Shown here: positions 27,035 to 36,977 of the stretch, piece by piece
Numbering within the stretch: the stretch's first letter is position 1
How the letters are laid out: the number at the start of each line of letters is the position of its first letter
NCBI RefSeq assembly: GCF_900107265.1
Contig: NZ_FNPJ01000001.1
Span: 1-64,000 of the forward strand
Origin: Nitrosomonas sp. Nm33
GTDB taxonomy: Bacteria; Pseudomonadota; Gammaproteobacteria; Burkholderiales; Nitrosomonadaceae
Direction of reading: 5' to 3'
Length of the DNA: 64,000 bases
The notes under the pieces: model-generated
Told to the model about the DNA's origin: nothing
What the model saw: the letters and a program-made list of their open reading frames with translations, nothing else
Databases searched by the model: none
Position numbers and translations under genes: made by a program

Positions 27035-27479
27035 AAATTACTTCAGCGCGTTCTACGAAAGCTTCTACTAAACTATTAGCAATAACATAAAACACGGGTC
27101 CTACCAGTTTCTCTAACAGCTTGTGAGAGAATGTATAATGCAGGTGAAATTCTATTTTGCAAGCATTCTCCGATAAAGGAATAAAGCGCCATAGGCCATC
27201 CAGATGCTCAAACGGTCCATCTAATAAATTCATTTTGATCTGCCCAGGAGTCATGTCGGTCGGTCCTGGTGGTTGACGTTTATTTTCTGTGGTAAAGCTA
27301 TGCTTGATGTGATGATAATTAATATGGACGGTTGCATGCGCAATTTCGTCACTTTGAAGCTTAACCGATGCGCCATCACACCAAGGCAGAAATTTTGGAT
27401 AATTTTCAACGGTGTCAACCAAGTTAAACATTTGGCCCGCTGAGTAGCCAACTAGTACTGATTTTTCTATTTCTGCCAT
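27018..27479 (-). CDS. ratA: RatA / COQ10-like START-domain protein
   Basis: A 153-residue single-domain SRPBCC (START-like) protein. The family motif VENYPKFLPWCDGASV (about 25-40), LDGPFEHLDGLWRF (about 85-98) and the C-terminal LVEAFVERAEVIYG are present. Homologues bind ubiquinone and support respiration (COQ10); in E. coli RatA was also reported to bind the 50S subunit. The gene is divergent from smpB, a conserved arrangement. Confidence 0.92.
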   Translation of the reverse strand: MAEIEKSVLVGYSAGQMFNLVDTVENYPKFLPWCDGASVKLQSDEIAHATVHINYHHIKHSFTTENKRQPPGPTDMTPGQIKMNLLDGPFEHLDGLWRFIPLSENACKIEFHLHYTFSHKLLEKLVGPVFYVIANSLVEAFVERAEVIYGSRD

Positions 27480-27582
27480 AAGATTATTAACCTTTTGTTT
27501 TCATCTGAGCCGAAGCTGGAAAAACTGATAAAATAATATAAAAATTTTAGAGTTATTGCCTTTATTCCTGTCATATTTCCAG

Positions 27583-28026
27583 ATGAGTATTGCTCAAAAT
27601 AAAAAAGCGTTCCATGATTATTTTATCGAGGAAAAATACGAAGTAGGTATTGTACTGGAAGGTTGGGAAGTCAAAGCGATTCGTGCGGGACGAATTCAAT
27701 TAAAAGAAGCCTATGTTATCATTCGCAATGGTGAATTATATCTTATTGGTAGTCACGTGAGTCCTTTGCCTACAGCTTCAACCCACATTAATCCTGATCC
27801 AGTACGTACGCGCAAACTACTACTCCATGCAGAGGAGATAGGACGACTAATTGGTAAAGTTGAGCGTGCTGGATACACGCTGGTACCTCTCGATATGCAT
27901 TATAAAGCAGGTAGAATTAAAGTTGAAATAGGTCTTGCCAAAGGTAAAAAACAATACGATAAACGGGAAACTGAGAAACGTAAAGAATGGGAGCGTTCAA
28001 AACAACGTTTGCTACGCGCCCGCTAA
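27583..28026 (+). CDS. smpB: SsrA-binding protein SmpB
   Basis: A 147-residue partner of tmRNA in trans-translation. It shows [24 protein letters not shown] at the start of the OB fold, [14 protein letters not shown], and the basic C-terminal tail [20 protein letters not shown]. The ATG at 27583 gives the standard [10 protein letters not shown] start; an in-frame ATG at 27556 adds nine non-conserved residues. No tmRNA gene is visible nearby. Confidence 0.96.
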   Translation: MSIAQNKKAFHDYFIEEKYEVGIVLEGWEVKAIRAGRIQLKEAYVIIRNGELYLIGSHVSPLPTASTHINPDPVRTRKLLLHAEEIGRLIGKVERAGYTLVPLDMHYKAGRIKVEIGLAKGKKQYDKRETEKRKEWERSKQRLLRAR

Positions 28027-28085
28027 TATTTTTCTTTGTTCTATCTAGCACACACTGAATTTAAACAATTTTTGATTTAGTCATT

Positions 28086-29099
28086 ATGCAAAAACCCATC
28101 GCGATTTGGTTATTTATTTGTTGCGCTCTTGTATTTGCCATAGTAGTTGTTGGAGGTGTGACTCGTCTCACCGGTTCGGGATTGTCCATTGTCGAGTGGC
28201 AACCTCTCATTGGCGCGATTCCACCACTTAACCAGGACGACTGGGCAGTACTTTTTGAAAAATATCGCCAAATCCCACAATATGAAGAAGTTAATAAGGG
28301 GATGACATTGGAAGAATTCAAGGGAATCTTCTGGTGGGAATATTTTCATCGCTTATTAGGGCGTGCTATAGGGCTAGTGTATTTTGTTCCTTTTATTTAT
28401 TTTGTTATCCGTAAGCAAGTTGATCGTATACTCGGTCTCAAATTACTGGGTATTTTTGTATTAGGTGGTCTACAAGGCCTAATGGGCTGGTATATGGTGA
28501 TGAGCGGTTTAGTGAATAATATTTATGTCAGCCAATATCGCCTGACCGCTCACTTGGGGCTTGCCTTCATTATTTATGTAGCCATGTTCTGGGTAGCAAC
28601 AGGGTTATTGTCATCTGGGGAAAATCGCCAGAATAATGGGGTAGGATTGCATGGTTTGCGTCGATTTTCTTTTTTGATTACGACGCTTATATTTATTATG
28701 GTATTGTCAGGTGGTCTCGTTGCTGGGATTCATGCTGGCTTAGCTTACAATACCTTCCCTCTAATGAACGGTTTCTTAATTCCACCAGACTTATTTGTAT
28801 TGGAACCATGGTATCGTAATTTCTTTGAGAACATGGCAACTGTTCAGTTTGATCATCGCATGATCGGATGGTTATTAGCATTTCTTGTGCCTCTTTTCTG
28901 GTTCAAAGCAAGAAAATACTCACTTTCCTGTTCCCAACAATTGGCATGTCATCTTCTTTTGATGATGTTGGTAATACAAGTCAGCTTAGGAATTACTACG
29001 TTATTATTAGTCGTGCCATTACCTTTGGCTGCAGCCCATCAGGCAGGTGCTATGCTATTGTTTACTGCGGCACTCTGGGTTAATCGTAAATTGTCTTAG
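28086..29099 (+). CDS. ctaA: Heme A synthase (COX15/CtaA)
   Basis: A 337-residue membrane enzyme with about eight membrane segments that oxidises heme O to heme A for aa3-type cytochrome oxidase. [18 protein letters not shown] (about 21-38) is the family signature. Conserved His residues appear in [24 protein letters not shown] and AAAHQAGAM. It is the alphaproteobacterial/mitochondrial type length. No other cox gene lies in the window. smpB is 59 bp upstream on the same strand. Confidence 0.95.
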   Translation: MQKPIAIWLFICCALVFAIVVVGGVTRLTGSGLSIVEWQPLIGAIPPLNQDDWAVLFEKYRQIPQYEEVNKGMTLEEFKGIFWWEYFHRLLGRAIGLVYFVPFIYFVIRKQVDRILGLKLLGIFVLGGLQGLMGWYMVMSGLVNNIYVSQYRLTAHLGLAFIIYVAMFWVATGLLSSGENRQNNGVGLHGLRRFSFLITTLIFIMVLSGGLVAGIHAGLAYNTFPLMNGFLIPPDLFVLEPWYRNFFENMATVQFDHRMIGWLLAFLVPLFWFKARKYSLSCSQQLACHLLLMMLVIQVSLGITTLLLVVPLPLAAAHQAGAMLLFTAALWVNRKLS

Positions 29100-29197
29100 A
29101 TTATCTGATTCAGGTGATTGGGCTTCGATATATCAAGGAATAATGAACATACTAAAAGATCTGATAATAGAAAAATAAGCCCGGGAGAACTGTAAAG

Positions 29198-29428
29198 CTA
29201 TTGTGATGATTTTAAATATAATTGCTGGTGATCGATGCTGCAAAAATATTTTTTATTTGCAGTAATACTTTCAGTTCTTGGAATATGTAAGCCACAATGT
29301 GCGCAACAAACCATATCTTCGATTTCATTCTTTGATTTTGTAGATTGCTTTTTTGCTCGTTGAAGATTTCTAAGGCTCCAATAAATTAAAAACACAACAA
29401 TAATCAAGATTACCCATTTAGCTATCAC
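29198..29428 (-). CDS. PP0621-family small zinc-ribbon-like membrane protein
   Basis: A 76-residue protein with an N-terminal membrane helix (about 3-20) and a cytoplasmic tail. The tail has CCAHCGLHIPRTES, then YFCSIDHQQLYL, giving Cys/His pairs that could bind a metal. This combination is typical of the PP0621 family found widely in Betaproteobacteria, function unknown. It converges on ctaA. Confidence 0.75.
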   Translation of the reverse strand: MIAKWVILIIVVFLIYWSLRNLQRAKKQSTKSKNEIEDMVCCAHCGLHIPRTESITANKKYFCSIDHQQLYLKSSQ

Positions 29429-29663
29429 AATCTATCCTTGCATATAAAGATATGTTGATTTCAACTATCACAAATTTTAATTATATTAAATTAAATTAGA
29501 AGCTTTATGCCGAGCAGATTGCAGGATGTAAAATTAGTTTACTAACTCAGGCAAAATTATGTAAAAAAGATTGGTTCATAATCAATTAGACGATTTGACG
29601 ACTATTTATGATTCATCGATTTTTAAGGGAGGAAGAAGTAAGAATTGTGAGGAGGTGTTAAAA
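29429..29663. other. AT-rich spacer before a possible tiny gene
   Basis: No protein-sized frame. The only structured parts are purine-rich stretches at 29629-29640 (AGGGAGGAAGAAG type) and a strong Shine-Dalgarno-like GAGGAGGTG at 29649-29657, which precedes the short frame listed next. Confidence 0.5.
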
Positions 29664-29726
29664 ATGAATGGGGCAACTGCGGTACCTGCAAATGGAACTG
29701 CTTGTATAAAATGTACTCAACGCTAA
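29664..29726 (+). CDS. Possible 20-residue peptide gene with a strong ribosome site
   Basis: ATG at 29664 follows GAGGAGGTG with 8-base spacing, a better initiation region than most genes here. The product is 20 residues, Ala/Thr-rich, with a C-terminal CIKC. A TAA stop is followed by ACGC-TAA-GCGT and then GGGGCTTTTTT, a weak terminator-like end. It could be a leader peptide, a small protein, or the start of a lost gene. Nothing identifies a function. Confidence 0.35.
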   Translation: MNGATAVPANGTACIKCTQR

Positions 29727-29744
29727 GCGTAAATTGGGGCTTTT

Positions 29745-31049
29745 TTATTTGTCGTGATTTCCTATTCCTTTATAGCCGATATCATGCCTCATCTGGCATC
29801 CTTTAAAATGAATTTTGCTTGCGATATCGTAAGCACGTTGATGAGCCAGTTTGATATTTTCACCTAACGCAGTTACGCACAGTACGCGTCCTCCAGCTGT
29901 TAAGATTTCATTCTTACCTTGATTACCAAACACAGTACCTGAATGAAATATATGAAAATCATCTGTAGATGATTGATTGATCATTATTTCAGCTAAACCA
30001 GTGATGGCATCATTTTTTTGTGGTTCACCTGGATACCCTTCGGCAGCCATAACAACGCCCAATGCTGCACGCCGGTCCCATTCAATTTCAACCTTGTCCA
30101 GTGTTCTATTCATTGCGTGCTCCAGTAATATAGTGAGATCACTTTTCAATCGCAGCATAATAGGTTGTGTTTCTGGATCACCCAAACGACAGTTAAATTC
30201 CAGCACCTTAACTTCTCCCTTTGGAGTAATCATTAATCCAGCATAAAGAAATCCGGTGTAGAGCTCGCCATCACGTGCCATCCCTTGTATGGTTGGTGTG
30301 ATAATTTCACGCATAATCTTGGCATGTAGCGTGGGGGATACTATTTGAGCAGGTGAATAAGCGCCCATGCCGCCTGTATTCGGCCCTTTATCGTTATCTA
30401 GCAAGCGTTTGTGATCCTGACTGGTAGCAAGAGGTAACACATTTCGACCATCCGACATAACAATAAAGCTGGCTTCTTCCCCCTCAAGATAATCTTCAAT
30501 TAGGATTCGAGCGCCTGCTTCACCCAATTTATTTTCTATCAACATAGTATCAATTGCTTCATGGGCGTCTGCGAGTGTCATTGCAATTACAACACCTTTT
30601 CCTGCTGCCAGACCATCCGCTTTGATTACAATTGGGCCTTCTTTCTGTTCAATATAATGATGCGCTTCAGATGGGTTGTCAAAGCTTGCAGATGCAGCGG
30701 TTGGAATACCATGGCGTTGCATGAACGCTTTAGCAAAGGTCTTTGATGCTTCTAGTTGCGCAGCCTTTTTAGTTGGCCCAAAGATTTTAAGACCTGCAGC
30801 ATCGAAAACATCGACAATACCATCAGCTAAAGGAGATTCGGGGCCAACGACAGTTAATGCAATTTTTTCTTTCTGAGCAAATGCCACAAGATCGGATATT
30901 GCAGTGAAAGGAATATTCTCTAATCCTGGTTCGAGTGCAGTACCTGCATTGCCTGGTGCGACATAAACTTTGCGGATACGTGAAGATTGACTCAATTTCC
31001 AGGCCAATGCATGCTCTCTACCGCCGCTTCCGATTACGAGTAAATTCAT
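29745..31049 (-). CDS. purD: Phosphoribosylamine--glycine ligase (GARS)
   Basis: A 434-residue ATP-grasp enzyme, second step of purine synthesis. GSGGREHALAWKL at the N-terminus, AGNAGTA, KADGLAAGKGVVIA (ATP-binding) and LEFNCRLGDPETQ (metal ligands) are all present. It lies 85 bp downstream of purH on the same strand, separated by a short G-rich stretch, and belongs to a dusB-fis-purH-purD run. Confidence 0.97.
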   Translation of the reverse strand: MNLLVIGSGGREHALAWKLSQSSRIRKVYVAPGNAGTALEPGLENIPFTAISDLVAFAQKEKIALTVVGPESPLADGIVDVFDAAGLKIFGPTKKAAQLEASKTFAKAFMQRHGIPTAASASFDNPSEAHHYIEQKEGPIVIKADGLAAGKGVVIAMTLADAHEAIDTMLIENKLGEAGARILIEDYLEGEEASFIVMSDGRNVLPLATSQDHKRLLDNDKGPNTGGMGAYSPAQIVSPTLHAKIMREIITPTIQGMARDGELYTGFLYAGLMITPKGEVKVLEFNCRLGDPETQPIMLRLKSDLTILLEHAMNRTLDKVEIEWDRRAALGVVMAAEGYPGEPQKNDAITGLAEIMINQSSTDDFHIFHSGTVFGNQGKNEILTAGGRVLCVTALGENIKLAHQRAYDIASKIHFKGCQMRHDIGYKGIGNHDK

Positions 31050-31134
31050 ATTCTAAGAAATAGCAACTTAATGAATATTAAAAAATTGGCAAAAAGTAAG
31101 GGGGGGTTGAGGTGTAATTTTAGGATATTCCCAT

Positions 31135-32694
31135 TTAGTGCCTGAAATGCCGCACCCCTGTACAGATCATCACGATACCGTGTTCATCAGCTGCTTGAAT
31201 TACTTCTTCATCTCGAATACTGCCCCCTGGTTGAATAACGGCTCTAGCACCTGCCTGGACGACAACATCCAATCCATCTCGGAAAGGAAAAAAGGCATCT
31301 GAGGCAACAACAGAATCAACTAAACTCAGCCCAGCTTGACTAGCTTTAATTGAAGCGATGCGGGCGCTATCTATTCGACTCATTTGGCCTGCTCCAATAC
31401 CTAGTGTTTGCCCTTGGGCACAAAATACGATGGCATTAGATTTGACAAATTTTGCGACACGCCAGGCAAATAGGCAATCTTCAATTTGTTGTCGTGTCGG
31501 CTGGGCTTTGGAAACTACTTTTAACTGATTTTCTGTGATATTAAGGCTATCCGGTGTCTGCACCAATAATCCCCCGCCTACCCGTTTTAATTCATAGCGG
31601 TTGGGCTGTATCTGTAATGGTACCGTTAGTACACGTACATTAGGCTTTTGATTTAGGATACTGCTAGCTTCAAGTGAAATTTCAGGTGCAATAATGACTT
31701 CTACGAACTGCTGCGAAATTGCCTTGGCTAATTCAACATCGACGGAGCGGTTAAAGGCAATAATACCTCCAAATGCGGAGGTTGGATCAGTTGCAAAGGC
31801 TAGTTTATAAGCGGCGAGGGGAGTATCAGCAATGGCAACTCCGCATGGATTGGCATGTTTGACAATGACACAAGCAGGATGATCAAAGGTTTTTACACAT
31901 TCCCAAGCTGCATCTGTATCCGCAATATTGTTATAAGATAATTCTTTACCTTGTAACTGTGTATAGTTTGCCAGACTTCCAGGTAGATTTATAGCATCAC
32001 GATAAAAAGCAGCTTCCTGGTGCGGGTTTTCACCATAGCGCAAAGATTGAATGATACTGAAATTAAGATTGAGACAATCTGGAAATAACCGTCGTTGTTT
32101 ATTGGAGTCAATTGATGTTAGGTAGTTACTGATAGCGCTATCATAATGAGCAGTATGTGAAAAGGCCTTTTGTGCAAACTGAAAACGGCGCGTTAATGCT
32201 ACTGCACCATTACCTGATTCCATTTCAGCCAATAAAACCGGGTAATCCTCCGGATCAGTAATGACTGTAACATGCTGATAATTTTTTGCAGCTGCTCGAA
32301 TTAAGGTGGGTCCACCGATATCAATATTTTCAATTGCTTCATCAAGCGTACAGTCAGCGCGAGCGATAGTCTCAACAAATGGGTATAAATTGACAATAAC
32401 TAATTCAATAGGAGGTATTCCAGCTCTTTGTATGGCTTGCTGATGCTCGGGCAGATCCATTCTAGCCAAAATACCAGCGTGAATTTTAGGATGTAGTGTT
32501 TTTACTCGCCCATCAAGCATTTCAGGAAAATTTGTGTACTCACTAACTTCTGTCACAGCTATGCCTGCTTCTTGCAGTAACCTGGCAGTGCCTCCAGAAG
32601 AAATAATATTGATTCCAAATTGATGTAGTTTCTTAGCCAGCTCAACAATGCCTGTTTTATTTGAAACGCTGATTAACGCTTGTTTTATTATCAT
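31135..32694 (-). CDS. purH: Bifunctional AICAR transformylase / IMP cyclohydrolase
   Basis: A 519-residue enzyme catalysing the last two steps to IMP. The N-terminal IMPCH/MGS-like domain (SVSNKTGI, then [10 protein letters not shown]) is followed by the AICARFT domain, with [13 protein letters not shown] containing the catalytic Lys-His and [12 protein letters not shown] near the end. It begins 10 bp after fis, with which it is likely co-transcribed. Confidence 0.97.
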   Translation of the reverse strand: MIIKQALISVSNKTGIVELAKKLHQFGINIISSGGTARLLQEAGIAVTEVSEYTNFPEMLDGRVKTLHPKIHAGILARMDLPEHQQAIQRAGIPPIELVIVNLYPFVETIARADCTLDEAIENIDIGGPTLIRAAAKNYQHVTVITDPEDYPVLLAEMESGNGAVALTRRFQFAQKAFSHTAHYDSAISNYLTSIDSNKQRRLFPDCLNLNFSIIQSLRYGENPHQEAAFYRDAINLPGSLANYTQLQGKELSYNNIADTDAAWECVKTFDHPACVIVKHANPCGVAIADTPLAAYKLAFATDPTSAFGGIIAFNRSVDVELAKAISQQFVEVIIAPEISLEASSILNQKPNVRVLTVPLQIQPNRYELKRVGGGLLVQTPDSLNITENQLKVVSKAQPTRQQIEDCLFAWRVAKFVKSNAIVFCAQGQTLGIGAGQMSRIDSARIASIKASQAGLSLVDSVVASDAFFPFRDGLDVVVQAGARAVIQPGGSIRDEEVIQAADEHGIVMICTGVRHFRH

Positions 32695-32704
32695 TTCACA
32701 AAAT

Positions 32705-32947
32705 TTATTTGATTCGGTGTTTAGCTAATTTATTACGGAGTGTATTTCGATTGATACCAAGGAGCTCCGCTGCTTTTGTTTGATTTCCTTCAGCATAATT
32801 CATAGCCAATTCAAATAATGGCTTTTCCACGCTCCGGATGACCATTTCATAGATTGAACAAGGTCTCTCCCCATCCAAATCCTTGAGATAGATTTCAATT
32901 GATTTACGTATACAGCAGGCAATTTCATTTTCATTGAAGGTACTCAT
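32705..32947 (-). CDS. fis: Fis-family nucleoid-associated regulator
   Basis: An 80-residue DNA-bending protein. The C-terminal helix-turn-helix is the Fis/NtrC type: [24 protein letters not shown]. It is shorter at the N-terminus than the 98-residue E. coli protein, as is common in Betaproteobacteria. Its start overlaps the dusB stop by four bases (ATGA), reproducing the conserved dusB-fis operon, here extended into purH. Confidence 0.95.
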   Translation of the reverse strand: MSTFNENEIACCIRKSIEIYLKDLDGERPCSIYEMVIRSVEKPLFELAMNYAEGNQTKAAELLGINRNTLRNKLAKHRIK

Positions 32948-33963
32948 ACACCCGTTATTACCTCATCCTCGATATAAGTGAGTCTTTGTCCATAATTAGC
33001 AAGTTGATAGAAAAAAGTATTAGTTGCTGCTAGTTGTTCATCCGTTGTTTGTAACTGATTCATGGTATGTCGAAAGGCAGCAGAGCCGATAAGTCCTTTG
33101 GTATACCAGGATATATGTTTACGGGCGATACGTACGCCCGAATATTCTCCATAAAAATTGTAAAGATCATGGAGATGACTAATTAGCACCTGGTGAATTT
33201 CGGTAACTTCTGGCGGTGGCAGGTATTTACCCGTCCTGAAATAATAATCGATTTCTCGAAAAATCCATGGCCTTCCTTGCGCAGCACGACCGATCATGAC
33301 AGCATCTGCACCGGTATAATCAATCACCTGTTTAGCTTTCTCTGGTGTCGTGATATCACCATTGGCAATAATCGGTATCTTCTTAGTAGAAGCTTTTACT
33401 TCTGCTATGGTGTCATATTCAGCTTCACCCCGATAAGCACAAGCACGTGTACGGCCATGAATAGCCAATGCTTGTATTCCAGCATTTTCGGCAATACGCG
33501 CTACGGTCACAGCATTTTTATGTTGTGTGTCCCAGCCAGTACGTATTTTTAAGGTTACTGGAATATCAACAGCATGGGTAACGGCATCAAGAATTTTCCC
33601 AACCAATATTTCATTCTGCAATAATGCAGAACCTGCCATGACATTACAGATTTTCTTAGCAGGACAACCCATGTTGATATCGATGATCTGCGCGCCTTGA
33701 TCAACATTGTAGCGGGCTGCATCAGCCATCATTTTAGGGTCAGCTCCAGCAATCTGTACAGAAACAGGGGCCACTTCACCCTCATGGCTCGCGCGTCGGC
33801 GAGTTTTTTCTGATCCCCATAATAGAGAATTGCTTGATACCATTTCCGATACTGCCATGCCAGCACCCATGTGCTTACAAAGCTGCCGAAAAGGACGATC
33901 TGTCACGCCAGCCATTGGTGCAACAATCAGCTTGTTCTTGAGAGCATAAGGACCAATTTGCAT
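32944..33963 (-). CDS. dusB: tRNA-dihydrouridine synthase B
   Basis: An FMN-dependent enzyme reducing uridine to dihydrouridine in tRNA. APMAGVTDRPFR at the N-terminus, INMGCPAKKICN with the active-site Cys, KIRTGWD and ANGDI followed by IGRAAQGRPWIF are diagnostic. ATG 33963 (MQIGPYALKN) is preferred; a TTG four codons upstream is also in frame. Translationally coupled to fis. Confidence 0.95.
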   Translation of the reverse strand: MQIGPYALKNKLIVAPMAGVTDRPFRQLCKHMGAGMAVSEMVSSNSLLWGSEKTRRRASHEGEVAPVSVQIAGADPKMMADAARYNVDQGAQIIDINMGCPAKKICNVMAGSALLQNEILVGKILDAVTHAVDIPVTLKIRTGWDTQHKNAVTVARIAENAGIQALAIHGRTRACAYRGEAEYDTIAEVKASTKKIPIIANGDITTPEKAKQVIDYTGADAVMIGRAAQGRPWIFREIDYYFRTGKYLPPPEVTEIHQVLISHLHDLYNFYGEYSGVRIARKHISWYTKGLIGSAAFRHTMNQLQTTDEQLAATNTFFYQLANYGQRLTYIEDEVITGV

Positions 33964-34072
33964 GGTGTGACTCAAATTCGATACAGGAATAATTAGAAAT
34001 TAATACTAATTCTGCTAGCTTTTTTAAAAGCAAAAGATTGAAAAACAGCAGGTCATAATATTATCCGACAAA

Positions 34073-35245
34073 TTAGCCTCTTGCGCCAAATATCATGCGC
34101 CGTGCGACAAAACGTTTTAGGGGTGGTAAACAATCCAATACATTCAGCCCCATACCACAGAAAGTCTGTAAGAGAGGGAGATCGCTTACAAATATTTTTG
34201 CTAGAGAATGGGTAAATAATTTTCCTGCATCTCTATCTATCTGACGCTTATTAGCATACGTTCTGAGCATTCGGGATGATCCTATTTCAGAAGTTAGCGC
34301 TGAAGACTGAACAATTTCATTAGCCAACTCCCAAGCATCACGTAACCCCAGATTAAAGCCTTGCCCAGCAACTGGATGCAGAGTTTGAGCAGCATTACCC
34401 ACAAGAGCTATTCTTAAAGCTATGGTAGGTGAAGCATACGTGAGTGCGAGAGGAAATCCTGAGCGTTTTCCAGTGCTAATAAATTCTCCTAATCGATCGC
34501 CAAAATGGTGATGGAGCTGAGTAAGGAAAGTGTTGTCATCTAAACTCAGTATTGCCTCAGCTGTTGCAAATGGAACAGTCCATACCAGTGCAAAACCGTC
34601 GCCTGATGGAAGTAAAGCTATTGGTCCCTCCGAGGTGAAGCGTTCATACGCTATTCCGTTTTGAGGAACAGATGTCTGGATATTAGCAACGATCGCCCAT
34701 TGGTGATATTTATGTGTGTGGTAATTAATACCTTCAATTTGTGTCGCTAGACGTCCCCCATCCGCTAACACGAGCAGCTTTGCAATGGCTTGCTTATTTT
34801 CTCCAGCTTGTTGGTATTCGACCTGCGCTTGCTTGGGAGTCGTTTTTATTATTGTTACCGTTGCACCAACTCGATAATTTGCGCTATGGATTTGCAGCAG
34901 TTGATGCATAGATCGATACAAATCATAGTAATTCACCACATATCCTAATGTTGGTACACCCGCATCTTTTGAAGTCAATACCGTGCGGCCAAAGTGATCG
35001 CGATTGGAAATATGTATAGTCGTGATGGGAGTTATTTGTGATAATGTTGACCAGACACCTAATCTTTGCAAAATCAGATGACTTCCATAAGAAAGTGCTA
35101 ATGGGCGAGGATCCTTAACTTGTTCAGGTAGTCCTTGAGCCTCCAGCAGCAAACTTGATATCCCCCTTTCATGCAAGCTAATGGCTAGCGCCATGCCAAC
35201 CGGTCCGCCACCTACGATGATAACGTCAAAGTGATCAGTAACCAT
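34073..35245 (-). CDS. ubiH: FAD-dependent ubiquinone-biosynthesis hydroxylase (UbiH/COQ6 family)
   Basis: A 390-residue class A flavin monooxygenase. It has the Rossmann GxGxxG motif as VIIVGGGPVGMALA (9-22), the second FAD motif DPRPLALS at about 45-52, and GNAAQTLHPVAGQGFNLGLRDA near 280-301 (GD-type motif, here with Asn-Ala). Members hydroxylate ubiquinone precursors; UbiH versus UbiF or UbiL cannot be settled by eye. It stands alone, with no ubi partner adjacent. Confidence 0.85.
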   Translation of the reverse strand: MVTDHFDVIIVGGGPVGMALAISLHERGISSLLLEAQGLPEQVKDPRPLALSYGSHLILQRLGVWSTLSQITPITTIHISNRDHFGRTVLTSKDAGVPTLGYVVNYYDLYRSMHQLLQIHSANYRVGATVTIIKTTPKQAQVEYQQAGENKQAIAKLLVLADGGRLATQIEGINYHTHKYHQWAIVANIQTSVPQNGIAYERFTSEGPIALLPSGDGFALVWTVPFATAEAILSLDDNTFLTQLHHHFGDRLGEFISTGKRSGFPLALTYASPTIALRIALVGNAAQTLHPVAGQGFNLGLRDAWELANEIVQSSALTSEIGSSRMLRTYANKRQIDRDAGKLFTHSLAKIFVSDLPLLQTFCGMGLNVLDCLPPLKRFVARRMIFGARG

Positions 35246-35553
35246 GGATATAGCAAATTAGGAGAGATTTCATAAGTAATTATTTTGGAGTAGCGCTTGC
35301 AGAACAATTTAGTGCTTTATTTATAATCTAATTTTAAGCTAAACCTGCAAGGATAACACAGGTAATAAATAGAGAGAAATAACTTGTATTGAGTGGTTGA
35401 AATAAACCAATTGACAGTTGTAGTTTTTTTATATGGCTTGTCACTAATTTTGGTGACAAGTGTAAAACATGGGGCACTCATCATGATGGATTATTGAAGC
35501 TAGCCATCATGTAAGTTTTTTAAAAACAAATAATTTTCCAGCAAACAGCAAGA
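35246..35553. other. Non-coding gap with hairpin
   Basis: No gene. It contains a perfect 8-bp hairpin CTTGTCAC/GTGACAAG (35437-35444 and 35453-35460) with a 8-base loop, not followed by a T run on either strand. A TTGACA at 35411 with TATGGC at 35432 (15-bp spacing) is a weak promoter candidate. CATCATGATGG and GCCATCATG form a further loose inverted repeat just after. Confidence 0.45.
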
Positions 35554-36048
35554 TTATTTACTTTCTTGAATACTTTTTAGACCTGCCTCTGCACAGACTT
35601 CGTCACGATGTGCACCCGGTGCACCGCCCACACCAATTCCCCCAACTACTTCACCGTTGATTTTAATTGGTAAACCACCACCTAATAGAAGAATATTATT
35701 GGCCATATGATGCAAGCCTTGTAATTCTGGATCCTTGGCAGCAATCTGTGCTATTTTCAGCGTTGATAATTTCAGGCTAGCAGAAGTGTAAGCCTTGCGA
35801 AAACTGCTTTCAATAGTATGTGCACCAGCACCATCCATTCTTACTTGTGCTCGTATTACACCACTTTGATCAACAACTGCTACGGAAACTTGAAAACCAT
35901 TTTGCTCACATTGTTGTACCGCTGCTGCTATTATTTTATTTGCTAATGATAAGGGTAAGAAAGATTTTTGTATTTGGGTTGCATGTGTAATAACAGAAAA
36001 TACGCTAAACAGCAATAAAAATAACAATGATAAATTTATTTTATACAT
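35554..36048 (-). CDS. Exported GlcG/HbpS-family heme-binding-like protein
   Basis: A 164-residue protein with a signal peptide (about 1-23, ending near THA) and a GlcG/HbpS domain. Signatures are VSVAVVDQSGVIRAQVRMDGAG (about 54-75), SFRKAYTSASL (about 82-92), LLLGGGLPIKINGEVVGGIGVGGAPG (about 121-146) and a C-terminal EVCAEAGL. Members bind heme or small organic acids. In an organism rich in c-type cytochromes heme binding is plausible but unproven. Confidence 0.85.
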   Translation of the reverse strand: MYKINLSLLFLLLFSVFSVITHATQIQKSFLPLSLANKIIAAAVQQCEQNGFQVSVAVVDQSGVIRAQVRMDGAGAHTIESSFRKAYTSASLKLSTLKIAQIAAKDPELQGLHHMANNILLLGGGLPIKINGEVVGGIGVGGAPGAHRDEVCAEAGLKSIQESK

Positions 36049-36326
36049 AGTATTTTCAAGAAGATTTTTATTTAATTATAAATATCGTAAAGTTTAAAAC
36101 TTGAAAGCATTAAAAATTTGTTTATATATTAATAAGTCATTATCAGAACGATAATATCGATATTGATGGCATTGTACCATTGGATATTAAGAAAATTTAT
36201 CTGATGGATCAAGTAAGATAGTCTCTTATCCCAAATGTATTTTTGTGGAGTTATATCAATCTCGGGTCAGTATAATTTTTAAATTATTTTTATCCGCTTT
36301 GTATCCTTTTTGCTTAGGAGATGATT

Positions 36327-36932
36327 ATGCAGAAGCTTCTATTTTACCTGATAATGCTCTATATGCTGGCTCTAAGTGGCTGCGGATACAATACGTTGCA
36401 ATCAATGGATGAACAGGTTAAAGCAAGTTGGTCTGAGGTAATCAATCAATATCAGCGTCGGGCGGATCTGATCCCAAATTTGGTCAATACGGTAAAAGGT
36501 TATGCTGCCCAGGAAAAAGAGGTGTTGCTGGGTGTGACCAATGCTCGCTCGAAAGTGAGTGGTATCCAAGCTACACCGGAATTGATCGAGAATCCTGAAG
36601 CCTTTGCAAAATTTCAGAGTGCTCAGGCAGAATTATCGAGTGCGCTCGCACGTTTACTGGTTGTGGTAGAGAACTATCCGCAACTCAAATCTAATGTTAA
36701 TTTCCGTGACTTGCAGGCACAATTGGAAGGCACGGAGAATCGCATAACTGTAGCTCGTAATCGTTATATTAAGGCAGTTCAGGAATACAACGTGACCGTG
36801 CGTTCGTTTCCGAGCAACCTAACAGCAATGCTATTTGATTTTCAGGTAAAACCCAATTTTACAGTTGAAAATGAAAAAGAAATCTCCATTGCACCAAAGG
36901 TTGATTTTAATGTACCTGCGCAAGCCAAGTAG
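36327..36932 (+). CDS. lemA: LemA family lipoprotein
   Basis: About 201 residues. The N-terminus ends in a lipobox (LALSGC), so it is probably lipid-anchored, followed by the coiled-coil LemA domain: SWSEVINQYQRRADLIPNLV, NARSKV, SALARLLVVVENYPQLKSN and a C-terminal FPSNLTAMLF. AGGAG at 36316-36320 fits the ATG at 36327 (6-base spacing), not the ATG at 36321. It starts a three-gene set with two TPM-domain proteins, the usual LemA context in Proteobacteria. Confidence 0.9.
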   Translation: MQKLLFYLIMLYMLALSGCGYNTLQSMDEQVKASWSEVINQYQRRADLIPNLVNTVKGYAAQEKEVLLGVTNARSKVSGIQATPELIENPEAFAKFQSAQAELSSALARLLVVVENYPQLKSNVNFRDLQAQLEGTENRITVARNRYIKAVQEYNVTVRSFPSNLTAMLFDFQVKPNFTVENEKEISIAPKVDFNVPAQAK

Positions 36933-36977
36933 TAAGAGCATTATTAAGTTTCTTAAATCACAGCAAGATAAGATAAC

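Noticed and set aside
26726-27479. ratA/ratB as a second toxin-antitoxin system linked to the DarTG-like pair
   Set aside because: These are conserved housekeeping genes (COQ10-like and RnfH-like) beside smpB, lying outside the attachment repeats.
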